DNA of 64,000 nt from Hydrogenophaga borbori (GTDB taxonomy: Bacteria > Pseudomonadota > Gammaproteobacteria > Burkholderiales > Burkholderiaceae_C). Positions 1 through 8,833 of this stretch are shown in pieces. Location of the stretch: NCBI RefSeq assembly GCF_003417535.1, contig NZ_QVLS01000001.1, positions 1-64,000 of the forward strand, written 5' to 3'. The translations under genes and the position numbers were made by a program. Position 1 is the stretch's first letter. Each line of letters starts with the position of its first letter. The notes under the pieces are model-generated. The model had not been told where the DNA came from and did no database searches. It was given only the letters and a program-made list of their open reading frames with translations.

Positions 1-1
1 C

Positions 2-91
2 GAGCACAGCATCGAGGTGGTGGGTGCCCAGCTGCGCGCCATGATGCCCTGGATCGCCAAGAACAAGCTGGTCGACCAGAGCCGCAACTGA
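2..91 (+). CDS. ilvC: Ketol-acid reductoisomerase, C-terminal fragment
   Basis: This is the last 29 codons and stop of a gene that starts before the window. The readable tail contains the stretch MMPWI followed by KNKLVDQ, which matches the C-terminus of class I ketol-acid reductoisomerase, the second step of valine, leucine and isoleucine synthesis. An intrinsic terminator follows 18 bases after the stop, so the ilv transcript probably ends here. The downstream pssA and leuA genes fit the usual Burkholderiales order ilvBHC-pssA-leuA. The identification rests on a short tail plus context. Confidence 0.8.
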   Translation, partial: EHSIEVVGAQLRAMMPWIAKNKLVDQSRN

Positions 92-109
92 TCGGCAAAC
101 GCCGTTCCC

Positions 110-143
110 GGGCCAGGGCCGTGCGCGGCCCTGGCCCTTTTTT
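110..143 (+). terminator. Intrinsic terminator after ilvC
   Basis: An 11-bp perfect inverted repeat (GGGCCAGGGCC at 110-120 and its complement at 127-137) encloses a 6-nt loop and is followed directly by TTTTTT at 138-143. This is a textbook rho-independent terminator on the + strand. It overlaps an upstream in-frame extension of pssA and so argues against any pssA start before about 200. Confidence 0.9.
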
Positions 144-207
144 GTTTGTTCGCCCCCACGTACACTGCATAGCTTTCCGGCCGACGAATTTCATTCCAAC
201 ACACGAC

Positions 208-1017
208 ATGCACGACGGAAACGACACCGAAGTGGAGCCCCTGAGCGAGGCGCGTCGGCGCCCCAAGGGCATCTACTTCCTGCCCAACATGATCACCCTG
301 GCCGCGCTGTTCGGCGGCTTTTACGCGGTGGTCATGGCCATGAACGGCCGCTACGACCTTGCCACCGTGGGCATCTTCGTGGCCATGGTGCTCGACAGCC
401 TGGACGGCCGTGTGGCCCGGCTGACCCACACGCAGAGCGCCTTCGGCGAGCAGATGGATTCGCTCTCTGACATGGTGTCCTTCGGCGCGGCGCCCGCGCT
501 CATCGCCTACGAATGGAGCCTGCGCGACCTGGGGCGCTGGGGCTGGATCGCCGCCTTCGTCTATTGCGCCTGCGCCGCGCTGCGCCTCGCACGCTTCAAT
601 GTCAACACGGGGGTGGTGGACAAGCGCTACTTCCAGGGCCTGCCGTCACCCGCGGCGGCCGCGCTGGTGGCAGGCTTCATCTGGCTCATGCAGGAGGCGG
701 GGGTACCTCCGCAGGACGTGAGCTGGGTGATGTTCGTGCTGACGCTTTACACCGGCCTCACCATGGTGACCAACGTGCCCTTCTACAGCTTCAAGGACCT
801 CAGCCTGAAGAAGAGCGTGCCTTTCGCCGCGCTGGTGTTGGTGGCCCTGGGCATCGCGGTGATCAACATCCACCCGCCCACCGTGCTGTTCCTGCTGTTC
901 GTGCTGTACGGCCTCTCGGGCTACGGGGTGTACCTGTGGCGCAAGTCCAAGGGGCGGCCCACCAGCGTGATCAGCACCTCCACCGACGAGCCCGACGAGC
1001 GCGGTCTGCACGACTGA
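208..1017 (+). CDS. pssA: CDP-diacylglycerol--serine O-phosphatidyltransferase
   Basis: The 269-aa inner-membrane enzyme joins CDP-diacylglycerol and L-serine to make phosphatidylserine, the precursor of phosphatidylethanolamine. The CDP-alcohol phosphotransferase signature is intact: DSLDGRVAR followed by G, then MDSLSD, near residues 60-90. About seven hydrophobic segments follow, and the C-terminus is charged. I chose the ATG at 208 because an in-frame upstream extension runs through the ilvC terminator and has no family resemblance; there is no strong Shine-Dalgarno before 208. The gene lies between ilvC and leuA, a linkage common in betaproteobacteria, but the terminator indicates it has its own promoter. 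Confidence 0.93.
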   Translation: MHDGNDTEVEPLSEARRRPKGIYFLPNMITLAALFGGFYAVVMAMNGRYDLATVGIFVAMVLDSLDGRVARLTHTQSAFGEQMDSLSDMVSFGAAPALIAYEWSLRDLGRWGWIAAFVYCACAALRLARFNVNTGVVDKRYFQGLPSPAAAALVAGFIWLMQEAGVPPQDVSWVMFVLTLYTGLTMVTNVPFYSFKDLSLKKSVPFAALVLVALGIAVINIHPPTVLFLLFVLYGLSGYGVYLWRKSKGRPTSVISTSTDEPDERGLHD

Positions 1018-1081
1018 TCGGCCATTGAGCCCATCGGCATGCCCTATCGGCCCTCGCGGGCTTTGTGATACATTGCATCGC

Positions 1082-1141
1082 ATGTTTTCCCAAGCCGCCT
1101 CGCTGCTACTACTGGCTGTCCTTCACGGGCAGATGCGGTAG
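1082..1141 (+). CDS. leuL: Leucine leader peptide (LeuL-like), 19 aa
   Basis: A 19-codon reading frame sits 156 bases upstream of leuA. Residues 8-11 are four consecutive leucines encoded CTG CTA CTA CTG, followed by Ala, Val and another Leu (CTT). CTA is a conspicuous codon choice in such a GC-rich genome and makes translation sensitive to charged tRNA-Leu. A perfect 11-bp terminator hairpin follows at 1161-1191. In known amino-acid attenuators, ribosome stalling on such codons favours an antiterminator. Here ACGGGC at 1125-1130, just after the leucine codons, can pair with GCCCGT at 1165-1170 inside the terminator stem. The sequence pattern is seen; the function is inferred. Confidence 0.8.
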   Translation: MFSQAASLLLLAVLHGQMR

Positions 1142-1160
1142 CGCGCGAGCGACTCACACC

Positions 1161-1200
1161 AACGGCCCGTTTGCACCCGCAACGGGCCGTTTGTATTTTG
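1161..1200 (+). terminator. leuA attenuator terminator
   Basis: AACGGCCCGTT (1161-1171) and its exact complement (1181-1191) form an 11-bp stem with a 9-nt loop, followed by TGTATTTTG. It lies between the leader peptide and leuA, so it should act as a conditional terminator. An alternative pairing of 1125-1130 with 1165-1170 would break the left arm. Confidence 0.8.
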
Positions 1201-1237
1201 GGGTTGCGGGTTCTGTCGACACGAGAGAGTCCACACC

Positions 1238-2926
1238 ATGCTGAAGCAACCTGCAAGCAAGTACGCCGCCTTCCGGCCCGTCGGCCTCAAGGACCGCACC
1301 TGGCCAGACGCCGTGATCCAGAAGGCCCCCGCCTGGCTGAGCACCGATTTGCGCGATGGGAACCAGGCGCTGATCGAGCCCATGGACCTGGAGCGCAAGC
1401 TGCGCATGTTCCAGCAGCTCGTGAAGATCGGCTTCAAGGAAATCGAGGTGGGCTTCCCCTCGGCCTCGCAGGTCGAGTTCGACTTCGTGCGCCGCCTGAT
1501 CGAAGAGAACCTGATCCCCGATGATGTAACGATCCAGGTGCTCACCCAGGCCCGCGAGCCCTTGATCCGCCGCACCTTCGAGGCGTTGCGGGGTGTGCGC
1601 GGCGCCATCGTCCACCTCTACAACGCCACCGCGCCCATCATGCGGCGCGTGGTGCTGGGCATGGACGAGGACGCCATCGTGGAACTGGCCGTGGACAACG
1701 CGCGCCTGTTCGCCCGCCTGGCGGCCGAGCAGCCGGACACGCGCTGGACTTTCCAGTACTCGCCCGAGATGTTCTCGGGCACCGAACTCGCTTTCTCCAA
1801 GCGGGTGGTCGATGCGGTCACCGCGGTCTGGGCGCCCACGCCCGAGCACAAGTGCATCGTCAACCTGCCGTCGACGGTGGAGCACAGCACGCCCAACATC
1901 TTTGCCGACATGATCGAGTGGATGCACCGTCATCTGGCGCGGCGCGAGTCCATCGTCCTGTCGGTGCACCCGCACAACGACCGCGGCACCGGCACGGCGG
2001 CGGGCGAATTCGCGCTCATGGCCGGGGCCGACCGGCTGGAGGGGTGCTTGTTCGGCAATGGTGAGCGCACGGGCAACCTCGACCTCGTCAACGTTGCGCT
2101 CAACCTCTATACGCAGGGCGTGTCGCCCGGGCTGGATTTTTCCGATATCGACGAAATCCGCCGGACCGTGGAGCACTGCAACCAGTTGCCCGTGCACCCG
2201 CGCCACCCCTACGTGGGCGACCTGGTTTACACCTCGTTCTCGGGCTCGCACCAGGACGCGATCAAGAAGGCCTTCGCGGCGCGCCGGGCGGACGACATCT
2301 GGAACGTGCCTTATCTGCCCATCGATCCCAAGGACCTGGGTCGCAGCTACGAGGCCGTGATCCGCGTGAACAGCCAATCGGGCAAGGGCGGCATCGCTTA
2401 CCTGCTGGAGTCCGAGTACGGCGTGGAGCTGCCGCGCCGCCTGCAGATCGAGTTCAGTCAGGTGGTGCAGGCCGTGATGGACCTGGATGGCAAAGAGCTC
2501 ACGGCGAAGGATTTGTGGCAGCTGTTCGAGCGCGAGTACGCGCTGTCGGCGCCTGCGCCCGCCAACGCGACCACCACCGAGCAGGCCGGCGGCAGCGTGC
2601 GCGTCACGGCCGACGTGGACTGGGCGGGCGCGGTCGTGCCCGTGCAAGGGCAGGGCAATGGCCCCATCGACGCCTTCGTCAATGCCCTCAACGCGGCCAC
2701 CGGCCGGTCGGTGCGTGTGCTCGACTACCATGAGCACGCCATCGGCGCCGGTGCCCAGGCGCAGGCCATGGCCTACATGGAACTGCGCGTGGACGAGCGC
2801 CACACGGTTTTCGGCGTGGGGCGCGACACGAACATCGTGTCCGCCTCGTTCAAGGCCATCGTCTCGGGCCTGCGGCGCGTGGCGCTCGAGCAGACACAGG
2901 AAACGATGGAACGCGTGGCGCCCTGA
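1238..2926 (+). CDS. leuA: 2-isopropylmalate synthase, yeast/actinobacterial (type 2) form
   Basis: The 562-aa enzyme condenses acetyl-CoA with 2-oxoisovalerate, the first committed step of leucine synthesis. The N-terminal TIM barrel carries [11 protein letters not shown] near residue 40 and the metal-binding HPHNDRGTG near 245. The C-terminal third (about 450-560) is the LeuA allosteric dimerisation domain, ending in a GVGRDTN segment. Overall sequence and length match the longer type-2 family rather than the E. coli form. The ATG at 1238 is preceded by a purine-rich GAGAG. A leucine leader and attenuator lie directly upstream. A second synthase of the other type follows after 27 bases. Confidence 0.93.
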   Translation: MLKQPASKYAAFRPVGLKDRTWPDAVIQKAPAWLSTDLRDGNQALIEPMDLERKLRMFQQLVKIGFKEIEVGFPSASQVEFDFVRRLIEENLIPDDVTIQVLTQAREPLIRRTFEALRGVRGAIVHLYNATAPIMRRVVLGMDEDAIVELAVDNARLFARLAAEQPDTRWTFQYSPEMFSGTELAFSKRVVDAVTAVWAPTPEHKCIVNLPSTVEHSTPNIFADMIEWMHRHLARRESIVLSVHPHNDRGTGTAAGEFALMAGADRLEGCLFGNGERTGNLDLVNVALNLYTQGVSPGLDFSDIDEIRRTVEHCNQLPVHPRHPYVGDLVYTSFSGSHQDAIKKAFAARRADDIWNVPYLPIDPKDLGRSYEAVIRVNSQSGKGGIAYLLESEYGVELPRRLQIEFSQVVQAVMDLDGKELTAKDLWQLFEREYALSAPAPANATTTEQAGGSVRVTADVDWAGAVVPVQGQGNGPIDAFVNALNAATGRSVRVLDYHEHAIGAGAQAQAMAYMELRVDERHTVFGVGRDTNIVSASFKAIVSGLRRVALEQTQETMERVAP

Positions 2927-2953
2927 GGCGCGCTAACACAACAAGGAGTCCCC

Positions 2954-4495
2954 ATGAGCGAACAGCTGATCATTTTCGACACCACTTTGCGCGATGGCGA
3001 GCAATCGCCCGGCGCGTCCATGACCAAGGACGAGAAGCTGCGCATCGCGCGCCAGCTCGAGCGCCTGAAAGTCGACGTGATCGAGGCCGGCTTCGCGGCC
3101 AGCTCCAACGGGGACTTCGAGTCGGTGAAGGCCATCGCCGACCATATCAAGGACTCCACGGTGTGCTCGCTGGCGCGGGCGAACGACCGCGACATTGCGC
3201 GCGCGGCCGAGGCGCTCAAGGGCGCCAACCGCGCGCGCATCCACACCTTTATCGCCACCAGCGCGCTGCACATGGAGAAGAAGCTGCGCATGACGCCCGA
3301 GCAGGTGCTGGAACAGGCGAAGCAGTCGGTGCGTTTCGCGCGCAACCTGGTGCAGGACATCGAGTTCAGCCCCGAGGATGGCTACCGCAGCGACGTGGAC
3401 TTTCTCTGCCGCGTGCTCGAGACCGTGATCAAGGAAGGCGCGACCACGCTCAACATCCCCGATACCGTGGGTTACGCGGTGCCCGAGCTCTATGGCCACT
3501 TCATCCGCACCCTGCGAGAGAGGATCCCCAACTCGGACAAGGCGATCTGGAGCGTGCACTGCCACAACGACCTGGGCATGGCCGTGGCCAACTCGCTCGC
3601 GGGCGTGAAGATCGGGGGGGCGCGCCAGGTGGAATGCACCATCAACGGCCTGGGCGAGCGCGCGGGCAACTGCTCGCTGGAGGAGATCGTGATGGCGGTG
3701 CGCACGCGCCGCGATTACTTCGGCCTCGACGTGGCCATCGACACGACGCAGATCGTGCCCGCCAGCCGCATGGTGAGCCAAACCACCGGCTTCGTGGTGC
3801 AGCCCAACAAGGCCGTGGTGGGCGCCAACGCCTTCGCGCACGCCAGCGGCATCCACCAGGACGGCGTGCTCAAGGCGCGCGACACCTACGAGATCATGCG
3901 CGCCGAGGACGTAGGCTGGAGCGCCAACAAGATCGTGCTGGGCAAACTCTCGGGCCGCAACGCCTTCAAGCAGCGCCTGCAGGAGCTGGGCATCGAGATG
4001 GCGTCCGAGGCCGAGATCAACACGGCCTTCGCCAAGTTCAAGGAACTCGCCGACCGCAAGGCAGAGATCTTCGATGAGGACATCCTGGCCTTGGCGAGCG
4101 ACGAGAGCGTCACCGCCGAGAAAGAGCAGTACGGCTTCGTCTCGTTGGCCCAGCGCAGTGAGACCGGTGAGCGTCCGCACGCCAGCGTGGTGTTTACGGT
4201 CGATGGCAAAGAACTGCGCGGCGACAGCGACGGCAACGGCCCGGTCGATGCCTCGCTGAAGGCGATCGAGCAGCACGTCAAGAGTGGCGCCGAGTTGCTG
4301 CTGTATTCGGTGAACGCCATCACCAGCGGCTCCACCGAAAGCCAGGGCGAGGTCACCGTGCGGCTGCAGCACGGTGGCCGCGTGGTGAACGGCGTGGGCG
4401 CGGACCCGGACATCGTGGTCGCGTCGGCCAAGGCCTACCTGAGCGCGCTCAACAAGCTGCACAGCAAGGCCGACAGGGTGGCGGCGCAGGGATAA
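2954..4495 (+). CDS. leuA: 2-isopropylmalate synthase, bacterial (type 1) form
   Basis: This 513-aa protein is a second isopropylmalate synthase, of the E. coli LeuA type. It has [13 protein letters not shown] at residues 8-20, the metal site HCHNDLGMA near residue 200, and a GIHQDG motif near 300. Residues from about 390 form the C-terminal LeuA regulatory domain. A clear AAGGAG lies eight bases before the ATG. Only 27 bases separate it from the preceding paralogue, so the two are probably co-transcribed behind the leucine attenuator. Related alternatives such as homocitrate or citramalate synthase are possible in this superfamily, but the motifs fit LeuA best. Confidence 0.9.
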   Translation: MSEQLIIFDTTLRDGEQSPGASMTKDEKLRIARQLERLKVDVIEAGFAASSNGDFESVKAIADHIKDSTVCSLARANDRDIARAAEALKGANRARIHTFIATSALHMEKKLRMTPEQVLEQAKQSVRFARNLVQDIEFSPEDGYRSDVDFLCRVLETVIKEGATTLNIPDTVGYAVPELYGHFIRTLRERIPNSDKAIWSVHCHNDLGMAVANSLAGVKIGGARQVECTINGLGERAGNCSLEEIVMAVRTRRDYFGLDVAIDTTQIVPASRMVSQTTGFVVQPNKAVVGANAFAHASGIHQDGVLKARDTYEIMRAEDVGWSANKIVLGKLSGRNAFKQRLQELGIEMASEAEINTAFAKFKELADRKAEIFDEDILALASDESVTAEKEQYGFVSLAQRSETGERPHASVVFTVDGKELRGDSDGNGPVDASLKAIEQHVKSGAELLLYSVNAITSGSTESQGEVTVRLQHGGRVVNGVGADPDIVVASAKAYLSALNKLHSKADRVAAQG

Positions 4496-4533
4496 AGTTC
4501 AAACGTTTCAAGGACTTGTAGCACTTCCTTATT

Positions 4534-4578
4534 GATCGGCGGAAATTGACCTCCAAACGGCCGTCTATTCCACCGATC
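4534..4578 (+). other. Hairpin downstream of the second leuA
   Basis: GATCGGCGGAA (4534-4544) pairs with TTCCACCGATC (4568-4578): 11 bp with one mismatch and a 23-nt loop. No T-run follows, so it is not a standard terminator. It lies in an AT-richer 179-base gap between leuA and the next gene and may mark the leu transcript end. Confidence 0.3.
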
Positions 4579-4608
4579 ACTTAAGACCACCGTCCAAGCT
4601 TTTGATAT

Positions 4609-4636
4609 TGCTGATTTTTTTTTGAATCCCTATACT
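4609..4636 (+). promoter_or_regulatory. Candidate sigma-70 promoter for the PBP7-like gene
   Basis: TTGCTG (4609-4614) and TATACT (4631-4636) are separated by 16 bases and sit 39 bases before the start codon of the D-Ala-D-Ala peptidase gene. The -10 box is strong and the region is locally AT-rich. The -35 assignment is the weaker half. Confidence 0.5.
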
Positions 4637-4674
4637 CCGCCCCAGCGCTGGTCCCGTCTTGCTGGAGTTGAGTC

Positions 4675-5832
4675 ATGTTGTTCCGTCCGATCGCCCTGAA
4701 ATCGCTGATTGCTGCCATGGCGGTTGCGTTGATCGGGGTGCTCGGGCCGGCGGGTGTGGCGCAAGCGGCCTCCGGTTCCTCGGCCAAGACCAGCAAGGCC
4801 GCCAAAGCCCCGGTCAAGAAGGCCAGCAAACCCAAGGTGGCCAGCCGCTCCACCAAGAAGGTGACCAAGAAGGTCACCAAGACCACCAGGGTCACCACCG
4901 CCAAGCGCAAGCAGAGCGTCGATTCGCGCAAGCTCACGCTCGTCAAGGCCGCGCCGGCATCCAAGTCCCGTACCGTCAATGTCAAACCCAGTGTGGTCCG
5001 TGTGGCCGCGCCACCGGTGGTGTCGGTGGGTCAGCGCCTGGGCCTGCATGGCATGGACGACGCGCTGGACCTGAACTCCAGCGTGGCCCTGGTCGTGGAC
5101 CAGCAGACCAATGAGGTTCTGTTCTCCAAGAACGATTCGGCCGTGCTGCCCATCGCCTCGCTCACCAAGCTCATGACCGGCCTGGTCGTCGTGGAGGCGG
5201 GCCTGAACATGAACGAAATGATCACCATCACCAGCGAGGACGTGGACACCCTCAAGGGAAGCCGTTCGCGCCTGGCCGTGGGCACCCAGCTGACGCGCGG
5301 CGAGCTGATGCACCTGGCGCTGATGTCGAGCGAGAACCGCGCGGCGCACGCTCTGGGCCGCACCTATCCCGGCGGCCTCGATGTGTTCGTGCGCCGCATG
5401 AACGCCAAGGCCGCCGAGCTGGGCATGCACGACACGCGCTACGTGGAGCCCACGGGGCTGTCCAGTGACAACCGCTCGAGCGCCCGTGATCTGGCCACGC
5501 TGGTGTCGACCGCCTATGAGCGTCCCATGCTGCGCGACCTGTCCACGTCGCCCGGCTATGAAGTGGACGTGGGCCGCCGCACCCTGCAATACAACAACTC
5601 CAACCGCCTGGTGAAGAACCCCGAGTGGGACATCGGCCTGCAGAAGACGGGCTACATCTCGGAAGCGGGTCGTTGCCTGGTGATGCAGGCCCGCGTGGCC
5701 GGACGCCAACTGATCATGGTGTTCCTTGACGCGAGCGGCAAGCTGGGCCGCGTGCAGGACGCCGAGCGCGTGCGCCGCTGGGTGGAGCACCAGGGCGAAT
5801 TGCTCGCCAGCAAGGTGCGCCCCCAGGGCTGA
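4675..5832 (+). CDS. D-alanyl-D-alanine carboxypeptidase/endopeptidase (PBP7-like, peptidase S11)
   Basis: A 385-aa penicillin-binding peptidase predicted to trim or cleave peptidoglycan cross-links in the periplasm. It has an N-terminal signal peptide ending near AQA (about residue 31), then an unusual Lys/Thr/Ser-rich stretch at residues 33-80. The S11 catalytic domain shows SLTK (Ser162, Lys165), the SEN triad (219-221) and KTG (324-326), all in the expected order. The C-terminal beta domain of PBP5 is absent, which fits the PbpG/PBP7 group. GGAG lies eight bases before the ATG. The gene is monocistronic and convergent with the IclR gene. The basic linker may bind cell-wall polymers (inference). 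Confidence 0.88.
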   Translation: MLFRPIALKSLIAAMAVALIGVLGPAGVAQAASGSSAKTSKAAKAPVKKASKPKVASRSTKKVTKKVTKTTRVTTAKRKQSVDSRKLTLVKAAPASKSRTVNVKPSVVRVAAPPVVSVGQRLGLHGMDDALDLNSSVALVVDQQTNEVLFSKNDSAVLPIASLTKLMTGLVVVEAGLNMNEMITITSEDVDTLKGSRSRLAVGTQLTRGELMHLALMSSENRAAHALGRTYPGGLDVFVRRMNAKAAELGMHDTRYVEPTGLSSDNRSSARDLATLVSTAYERPMLRDLSTSPGYEVDVGRRTLQYNNSNRLVKNPEWDIGLQKTGYISEAGRCLVMQARVAGRQLIMVFLDASGKLGRVQDAERVRRWVEHQGELLASKVRPQG

Positions 5833-5853
5833 TGCCCAGGCAAGGCCGGCGCG

Positions 5854-6636
5854 TCAGCGGCCGGCCGGAAAGCCCAGCGCGGCCGAGATCTCGGCCGCCG
5901 TGGCCTTGAGGCGGGGCAGCCAGCCTTCGTCGATGCGATCGGCCGGCGCCGAGATCGACAGACCCGCCACCAGCTTGCGCTGGTCGTCGTAGATGCCGGC
6001 GGCCATGCAGCGCACGCCCATCTCCAACTCCTCGTTGTCGCGCGCCACGCCCGCCTGGCGGCATTGCGCGAGTTCACGCTCCAGTGCCGGCAACTGCGTG
6101 AAGCTGTTGCGTGTATTGCCGGCCAGGCCGGTGCGGGTGGCGTAGGCGCGCACGCGCGTGGGGTCGTCGTCGGCCAGGAAAAGCTTGCCCACCGAGGTGA
6201 GGTGCAGCGGCGCACGGCCGCCGATGGCGCGCACCACCTGCATGCCCGAGCGCTCGCTGTAGGCGCGCTCCACATAGACGATCTCGTCGCCCTGGCGCAC
6301 GCTGAGGTTCACCGGCTGCTGAATCTGTTTGTGCAGCTCGCGCATGGGCCCGAGGGCGGCGTCGCGCACGCTCAGCCGGGCCTTGACCAGGTTGCCCAAC
6401 TCCAGCAACCGCATGCCCAGCCGGTAGCTGCCCGCCTCGGGTCGGTCGACGAAGCGGCCGATGGTCAGGTCATTGAGGATGCGGTGCGCCGTGGAAGGAT
6501 GCAGGCCGGTCTTCTCGCTGATTTCCTTCAGCGAGACCGCCTCCTCGCGCGAGGCCAGCACCTCCAGCAGGTTGAACATGCGCTCCAACACCTGAACGGT
6601 GGGGGCGGTGGGGGGGGAGTCGGATCGTTTGCTCAT
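5854..6636 (-). CDS. IclR-family transcriptional regulator
   Basis: A 260-aa regulator of the IclR family, whose members usually control catabolic genes by binding small aromatic or organic acids. The N-terminal winged helix-turn-helix spans about residues 15-75 (LKEISEKTGLHPSTAHRIL), followed by the IclR effector domain, including RAPLHLTSVGK and the closing GLSISAPADRI segment. Two ATGs are possible, at 6657 and 6636. I chose 6636 because the 6657 codon lies inside a 14-bp palindrome that looks like an operator. No catabolic gene sits nearby, so its target is unknown. Confidence 0.82.
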   Translation of the reverse strand: MSKRSDSPPTAPTVQVLERMFNLLEVLASREEAVSLKEISEKTGLHPSTAHRILNDLTIGRFVDRPEAGSYRLGMRLLELGNLVKARLSVRDAALGPMRELHKQIQQPVNLSVRQGDEIVYVERAYSERSGMQVVRAIGGRAPLHLTSVGKLFLADDDPTRVRAYATRTGLAGNTRNSFTQLPALERELAQCRQAGVARDNEELEMGVRCMAAGIYDDQRKLVAGLSISAPADRIDEGWLPRLKATAAEISAALGFPAGR

Positions 6637-6654
6637 GGTCGGATGTGCAAACCC

Positions 6655-6668
6655 CATCTTACAAGATG
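6655..6668. promoter_or_regulatory. Palindrome upstream of the IclR gene, candidate autoregulatory operator
   Basis: CATCTTACAAGATG is a palindrome with 6-bp arms around a 2-bp centre, 19-32 bases before the preferred start of the IclR-family gene. IclR proteins often bind short palindromes at their own promoters. A palindrome of this size can arise by chance, so the assignment is tentative. Confidence 0.35.
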
Positions 6669-6716
6669 AAATCGCCGCACCGCAGCATCGGTGAAAAACC
6701 CTGCGGGGGAGTCGAA

Positions 6717-7457
6717 TCAGGCGTTGGCCGCGGTCCAGCGACCGTCCACCAGAACCTCGTGCGGGCGAAAGCCCGCCTTGTAGTTCATCTTGGGGCTCTG
6801 CGCGATCCAGTAGCCCAGGTAGACGTGGGGCAGCTCGAGAGCCCGCGCCTGCTCGATCTGCCAGAGCACGCTGTAGGTGCCGTAGCTGCAGCGCTCGTCG
6901 GGCTCGTAGAAGGTGTAGACCGCCGAAAGGCCGTCGTTGAGCACGTCGATGATCGAGACCATCTTGAGCCGCGCCGGCCGGTCCTGGGCGTCGGGCTCAT
7001 GGAACTCCACGAGGCGCGAGTTGACGCGGCTTTGCAGCAGGAACTGGGTGTACTGGTCCACGCTGTCGTGGTCCATGCCGCCGCCCGCGTGGCGGCTGTT
7101 CTGGTAGCGCAGGTAGAGCTGGTAGTGCTCGGGCATGAAGCACAGCTTGAGCACGCGGGTGATGAGCCCACCGTGCTGGCGCTGGCTGCGCCGTTGGCTG
7201 CGGTTGGGTTGGAAGCGCTCCACCGGTACGCGCAGCGGCACGCAGGCGTTGCAGCCGTCGCAATAGGGGCGGTAGGTGAACATGCCGCTGCGACGAAAGC
7301 CGTGCGTGACCAGATCGGAATAGGCGTCGTTGTGGATGAGGTGGCTGGGTGTGGCCACCTGGGAGCGCGCCTGCCGTCCCGCCAGGTAGCTGCAGGGATA
7401 GGGCGCGGTGGCGTAGAACTGCAGCGCCTGGAGCGGAAGGTCCTTGAGGTGCGTCAC
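6717..7457 (-). CDS. bpt: Aspartate/glutamate leucyltransferase (bacterial ATE-like protein transferase)
   Basis: The 246-aa enzyme attaches leucine from Leu-tRNA to proteins with N-terminal Asp or Glu, creating N-end-rule degrons for ClpAP. Family features are the N-terminal CSYL motif, the [14 protein letters not shown] cysteine cluster near residues 55-75, and the C-terminal YLGYWI and MNYKAGFRP stretches. The start is a GTG at 7457 whose last three bases overlap the aat stop codon (GTGA). A longer upstream in-frame reading lies entirely within aat and is not credible. The pair with aat forms a translationally coupled operon. Confidence 0.92.
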   Translation of the reverse strand: MTHLKDLPLQALQFYATAPYPCSYLAGRQARSQVATPSHLIHNDAYSDLVTHGFRRSGMFTYRPYCDGCNACVPLRVPVERFQPNRSQRRSQRQHGGLITRVLKLCFMPEHYQLYLRYQNSRHAGGGMDHDSVDQYTQFLLQSRVNSRLVEFHEPDAQDRPARLKMVSIIDVLNDGLSAVYTFYEPDERCSYGTYSVLWQIEQARALELPHVYLGYWIAQSPKMNYKAGFRPHEVLVDGRWTAANA

Positions 7458-8224
7458 ACGCGTTCGTCGCCGATGGAAAGGTGCTCGCGCCAGTATACGG
7501 GCCGGAATTCCCAGCGGGGCGCGGGCTGCAGCAGCGCCAGGCGCACGTGCTGCACGAAGGGGGCGCGTGGCATCAGCCGCCCGCCCATGGAGGCCAGGTG
7601 GGCGGTGTTCTGCTGGCAATCCACCAGCGTGATGCCGTGCCGGCGGCACAGTGCCATCAGGCCCGCCAGGGCGATCTTGGAGGCGTCGCTGCGCCGGCTG
7701 AACATGGATTCGCCAAACACCATGGCGCCGAGGTTGACCACGTACAGGCCGCCGGCCAGCTCGCCGTCGATCCAGGTTTCCACCGAATGGGCCATGCCGG
7801 CGCGGTGCAGGCGCGTATAGGCCTGCACCATGGCCGGCAGAATCCAGGTGCCGCTTTGGCCGTCGCGGGGGGTTTGGGCGCAGGCCAGGATCACGCGCTC
7901 GAAGTCATGGTCGATGCGCAGCTCCAGCCGCTGCGTATTCAGCAGCTTCTGGATGGTCTTGCGCAGCGAGCGGTGCAGCCGGAACTCGGTCGGCGGCAGC
8001 ACCATGCGGGGATCGGTGCTCCACCACAGGATGGGCTGGCCCGAGCTGTACCAAGGAAAGATGCCACGCGAATAGGCGGCCACGAGCGTGGGCACGTCCA
8101 GCACGCCGCCGGCGGCCAACAGGCCGGGGGCGGGGTCGTGCGGGCCCCAGGCCTGCTCCACCGGCGGGAAGGGCTCCCCCGGCTCCAGCCAGGGCAGCGG
8201 TCGGGTCGGTGGCGTCTGGGTCAT
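7454..8224 (-). CDS. aat: Leucyl/phenylalanyl-tRNA--protein transferase
   Basis: This 256-aa cytosolic enzyme adds Leu or Phe to the N-terminus of proteins beginning with Arg or Lys, marking them for ClpS/ClpAP. Conserved blocks are visible in order: [40 protein letters not shown] and DCQ. The length is typical. Its stop overlaps the bpt GTG start by four bases, so the two N-end-rule transferases are co-translated. Confidence 0.94.
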   Translation of the reverse strand: MTQTPPTRPLPWLEPGEPFPPVEQAWGPHDPAPGLLAAGGVLDVPTLVAAYSRGIFPWYSSGQPILWWSTDPRMVLPPTEFRLHRSLRKTIQKLLNTQRLELRIDHDFERVILACAQTPRDGQSGTWILPAMVQAYTRLHRAGMAHSVETWIDGELAGGLYVVNLGAMVFGESMFSRRSDASKIALAGLMALCRRHGITLVDCQQNTAHLASMGGRLMPRAPFVQHVRLALLQPAPRWEFRPVYWREHLSIGDERV

Positions 8225-8269
8225 GGCGCGAGAGGTATTGCCGCTATTGTGCGCGGCGCCCCCGCGGCA

Positions 8270-8632
8270 TCAAGTGCGCGCGGGCAAAACGCGACCGGTC
8301 AAGCGTCCCGGCAACAGGCGCCAGGGCAGCCACACGGCCAGCACGCCGATGGCGTCGGCCAGCCAGTCGATCCAATCACCAGAGCGCCAGCCGGCGGCCA
8401 ACTGCATGAGTTCGATCAGCCCACCCCACAGGATCAGCCCGGCCACCACCGCGCCGGCCTGGCGCGGGTAGGCGAGCAGCCCCAGCAGCGCCAGCCAGGC
8501 GAAGCCCACGGCGTGCTGGGCCTTGTCCCAGATGGACATGGCCTGGGGTGGCAGCAATTCGATCGGCACCAGCGAGGCGATGGTGAGGCCGAGCAGGCTG
8601 CACCAGAAACCCATCGCGATCAGGCGTTGCAT
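8270..8632 (-). CDS. VanZ-family small membrane protein
   Basis: A 120-aa protein with four hydrophobic segments and the VanZ-like pattern DKAQHAVGF near residue 36, followed by ELMQ and DWIDWLADAIGV. VanZ-family proteins in proteobacteria are widespread and of unknown biochemical role; the name comes from a teicoplanin-resistance gene, but resistance should not be inferred here. It lies 45 bases upstream of aat in the same orientation and just after the tRNA-Asn terminator. Confidence 0.75.
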   Translation of the reverse strand: MQRLIAMGFWCSLLGLTIASLVPIELLPPQAMSIWDKAQHAVGFAWLALLGLLAYPRQAGAVVAGLILWGGLIELMQLAAGWRSGDWIDWLADAIGVLAVWLPWRLLPGRLTGRVLPART

Positions 8633-8654
8633 GGCGTGCGTGAAGACGAAGGCG

Positions 8655-8690
8655 CAAAAACGACAACGGCCTTCGTGAGAAGGCCGTTGT
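8655..8690 (-). terminator. Intrinsic terminator of tRNA-Asn
   Basis: A perfect 12-bp stem (8663-8674 with 8679-8690) around a 4-nt loop is followed, on the minus strand, by CG and then TTTTT (complement of 8656-8660). It ends the tRNA-Asn transcript 13 bases after the CCA end. Confidence 0.92.
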
Positions 8691-8702
8691 GCGGGTGTTG
8701 GG

Positions 8703-8778
8703 TGGCTCCCCGACCTGGACTCGAACCAGGGACCTGCGGATTAACAGTCCGTCGCTCTACCGACTGAGCTATCAGGGA
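8703..8778 (-). tRNA. tRNA-Asn (anticodon GTT)
   Basis: The reverse strand folds as a 76-nt cloverleaf. A 7-bp acceptor stem begins TCCCTGA and pairs with TCGGGGA. The D-arm has AGCTCAGTCGGTAGAGC, the anticodon loop reads CTGTTAA with anticodon GTT, the T-loop is GTTCGAGTC, and the CCA end is encoded. A perfect -10 box lies just upstream and a terminator just downstream, so it is a stand-alone transcription unit. Confidence 0.97.
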
Positions 8779-8788
8779 ACAGCCTCAA

Positions 8789-8794
8789 ATTATA
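8789..8794 (-). promoter_or_regulatory. -10 box of the tRNA-Asn promoter
   Basis: The minus strand reads TATAAT, a perfect consensus -10, 11 bases upstream of the mature tRNA 5' end. No good -35 hexamer is visible at 16-18 bases, so the promoter is called from the -10 and its position alone. Confidence 0.65.
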
Positions 8795-8833
8795 GCGTTG
8801 TTTTGAAGCGTTTCCGGGCGGGCCCGAAGAAAG

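Noticed and set aside
1154-2803. Long minus-strand frame opposite leuA
   Set aside because: Antisense shadow of a clear leuA gene with typical His/Arg/Gly-rich composition.
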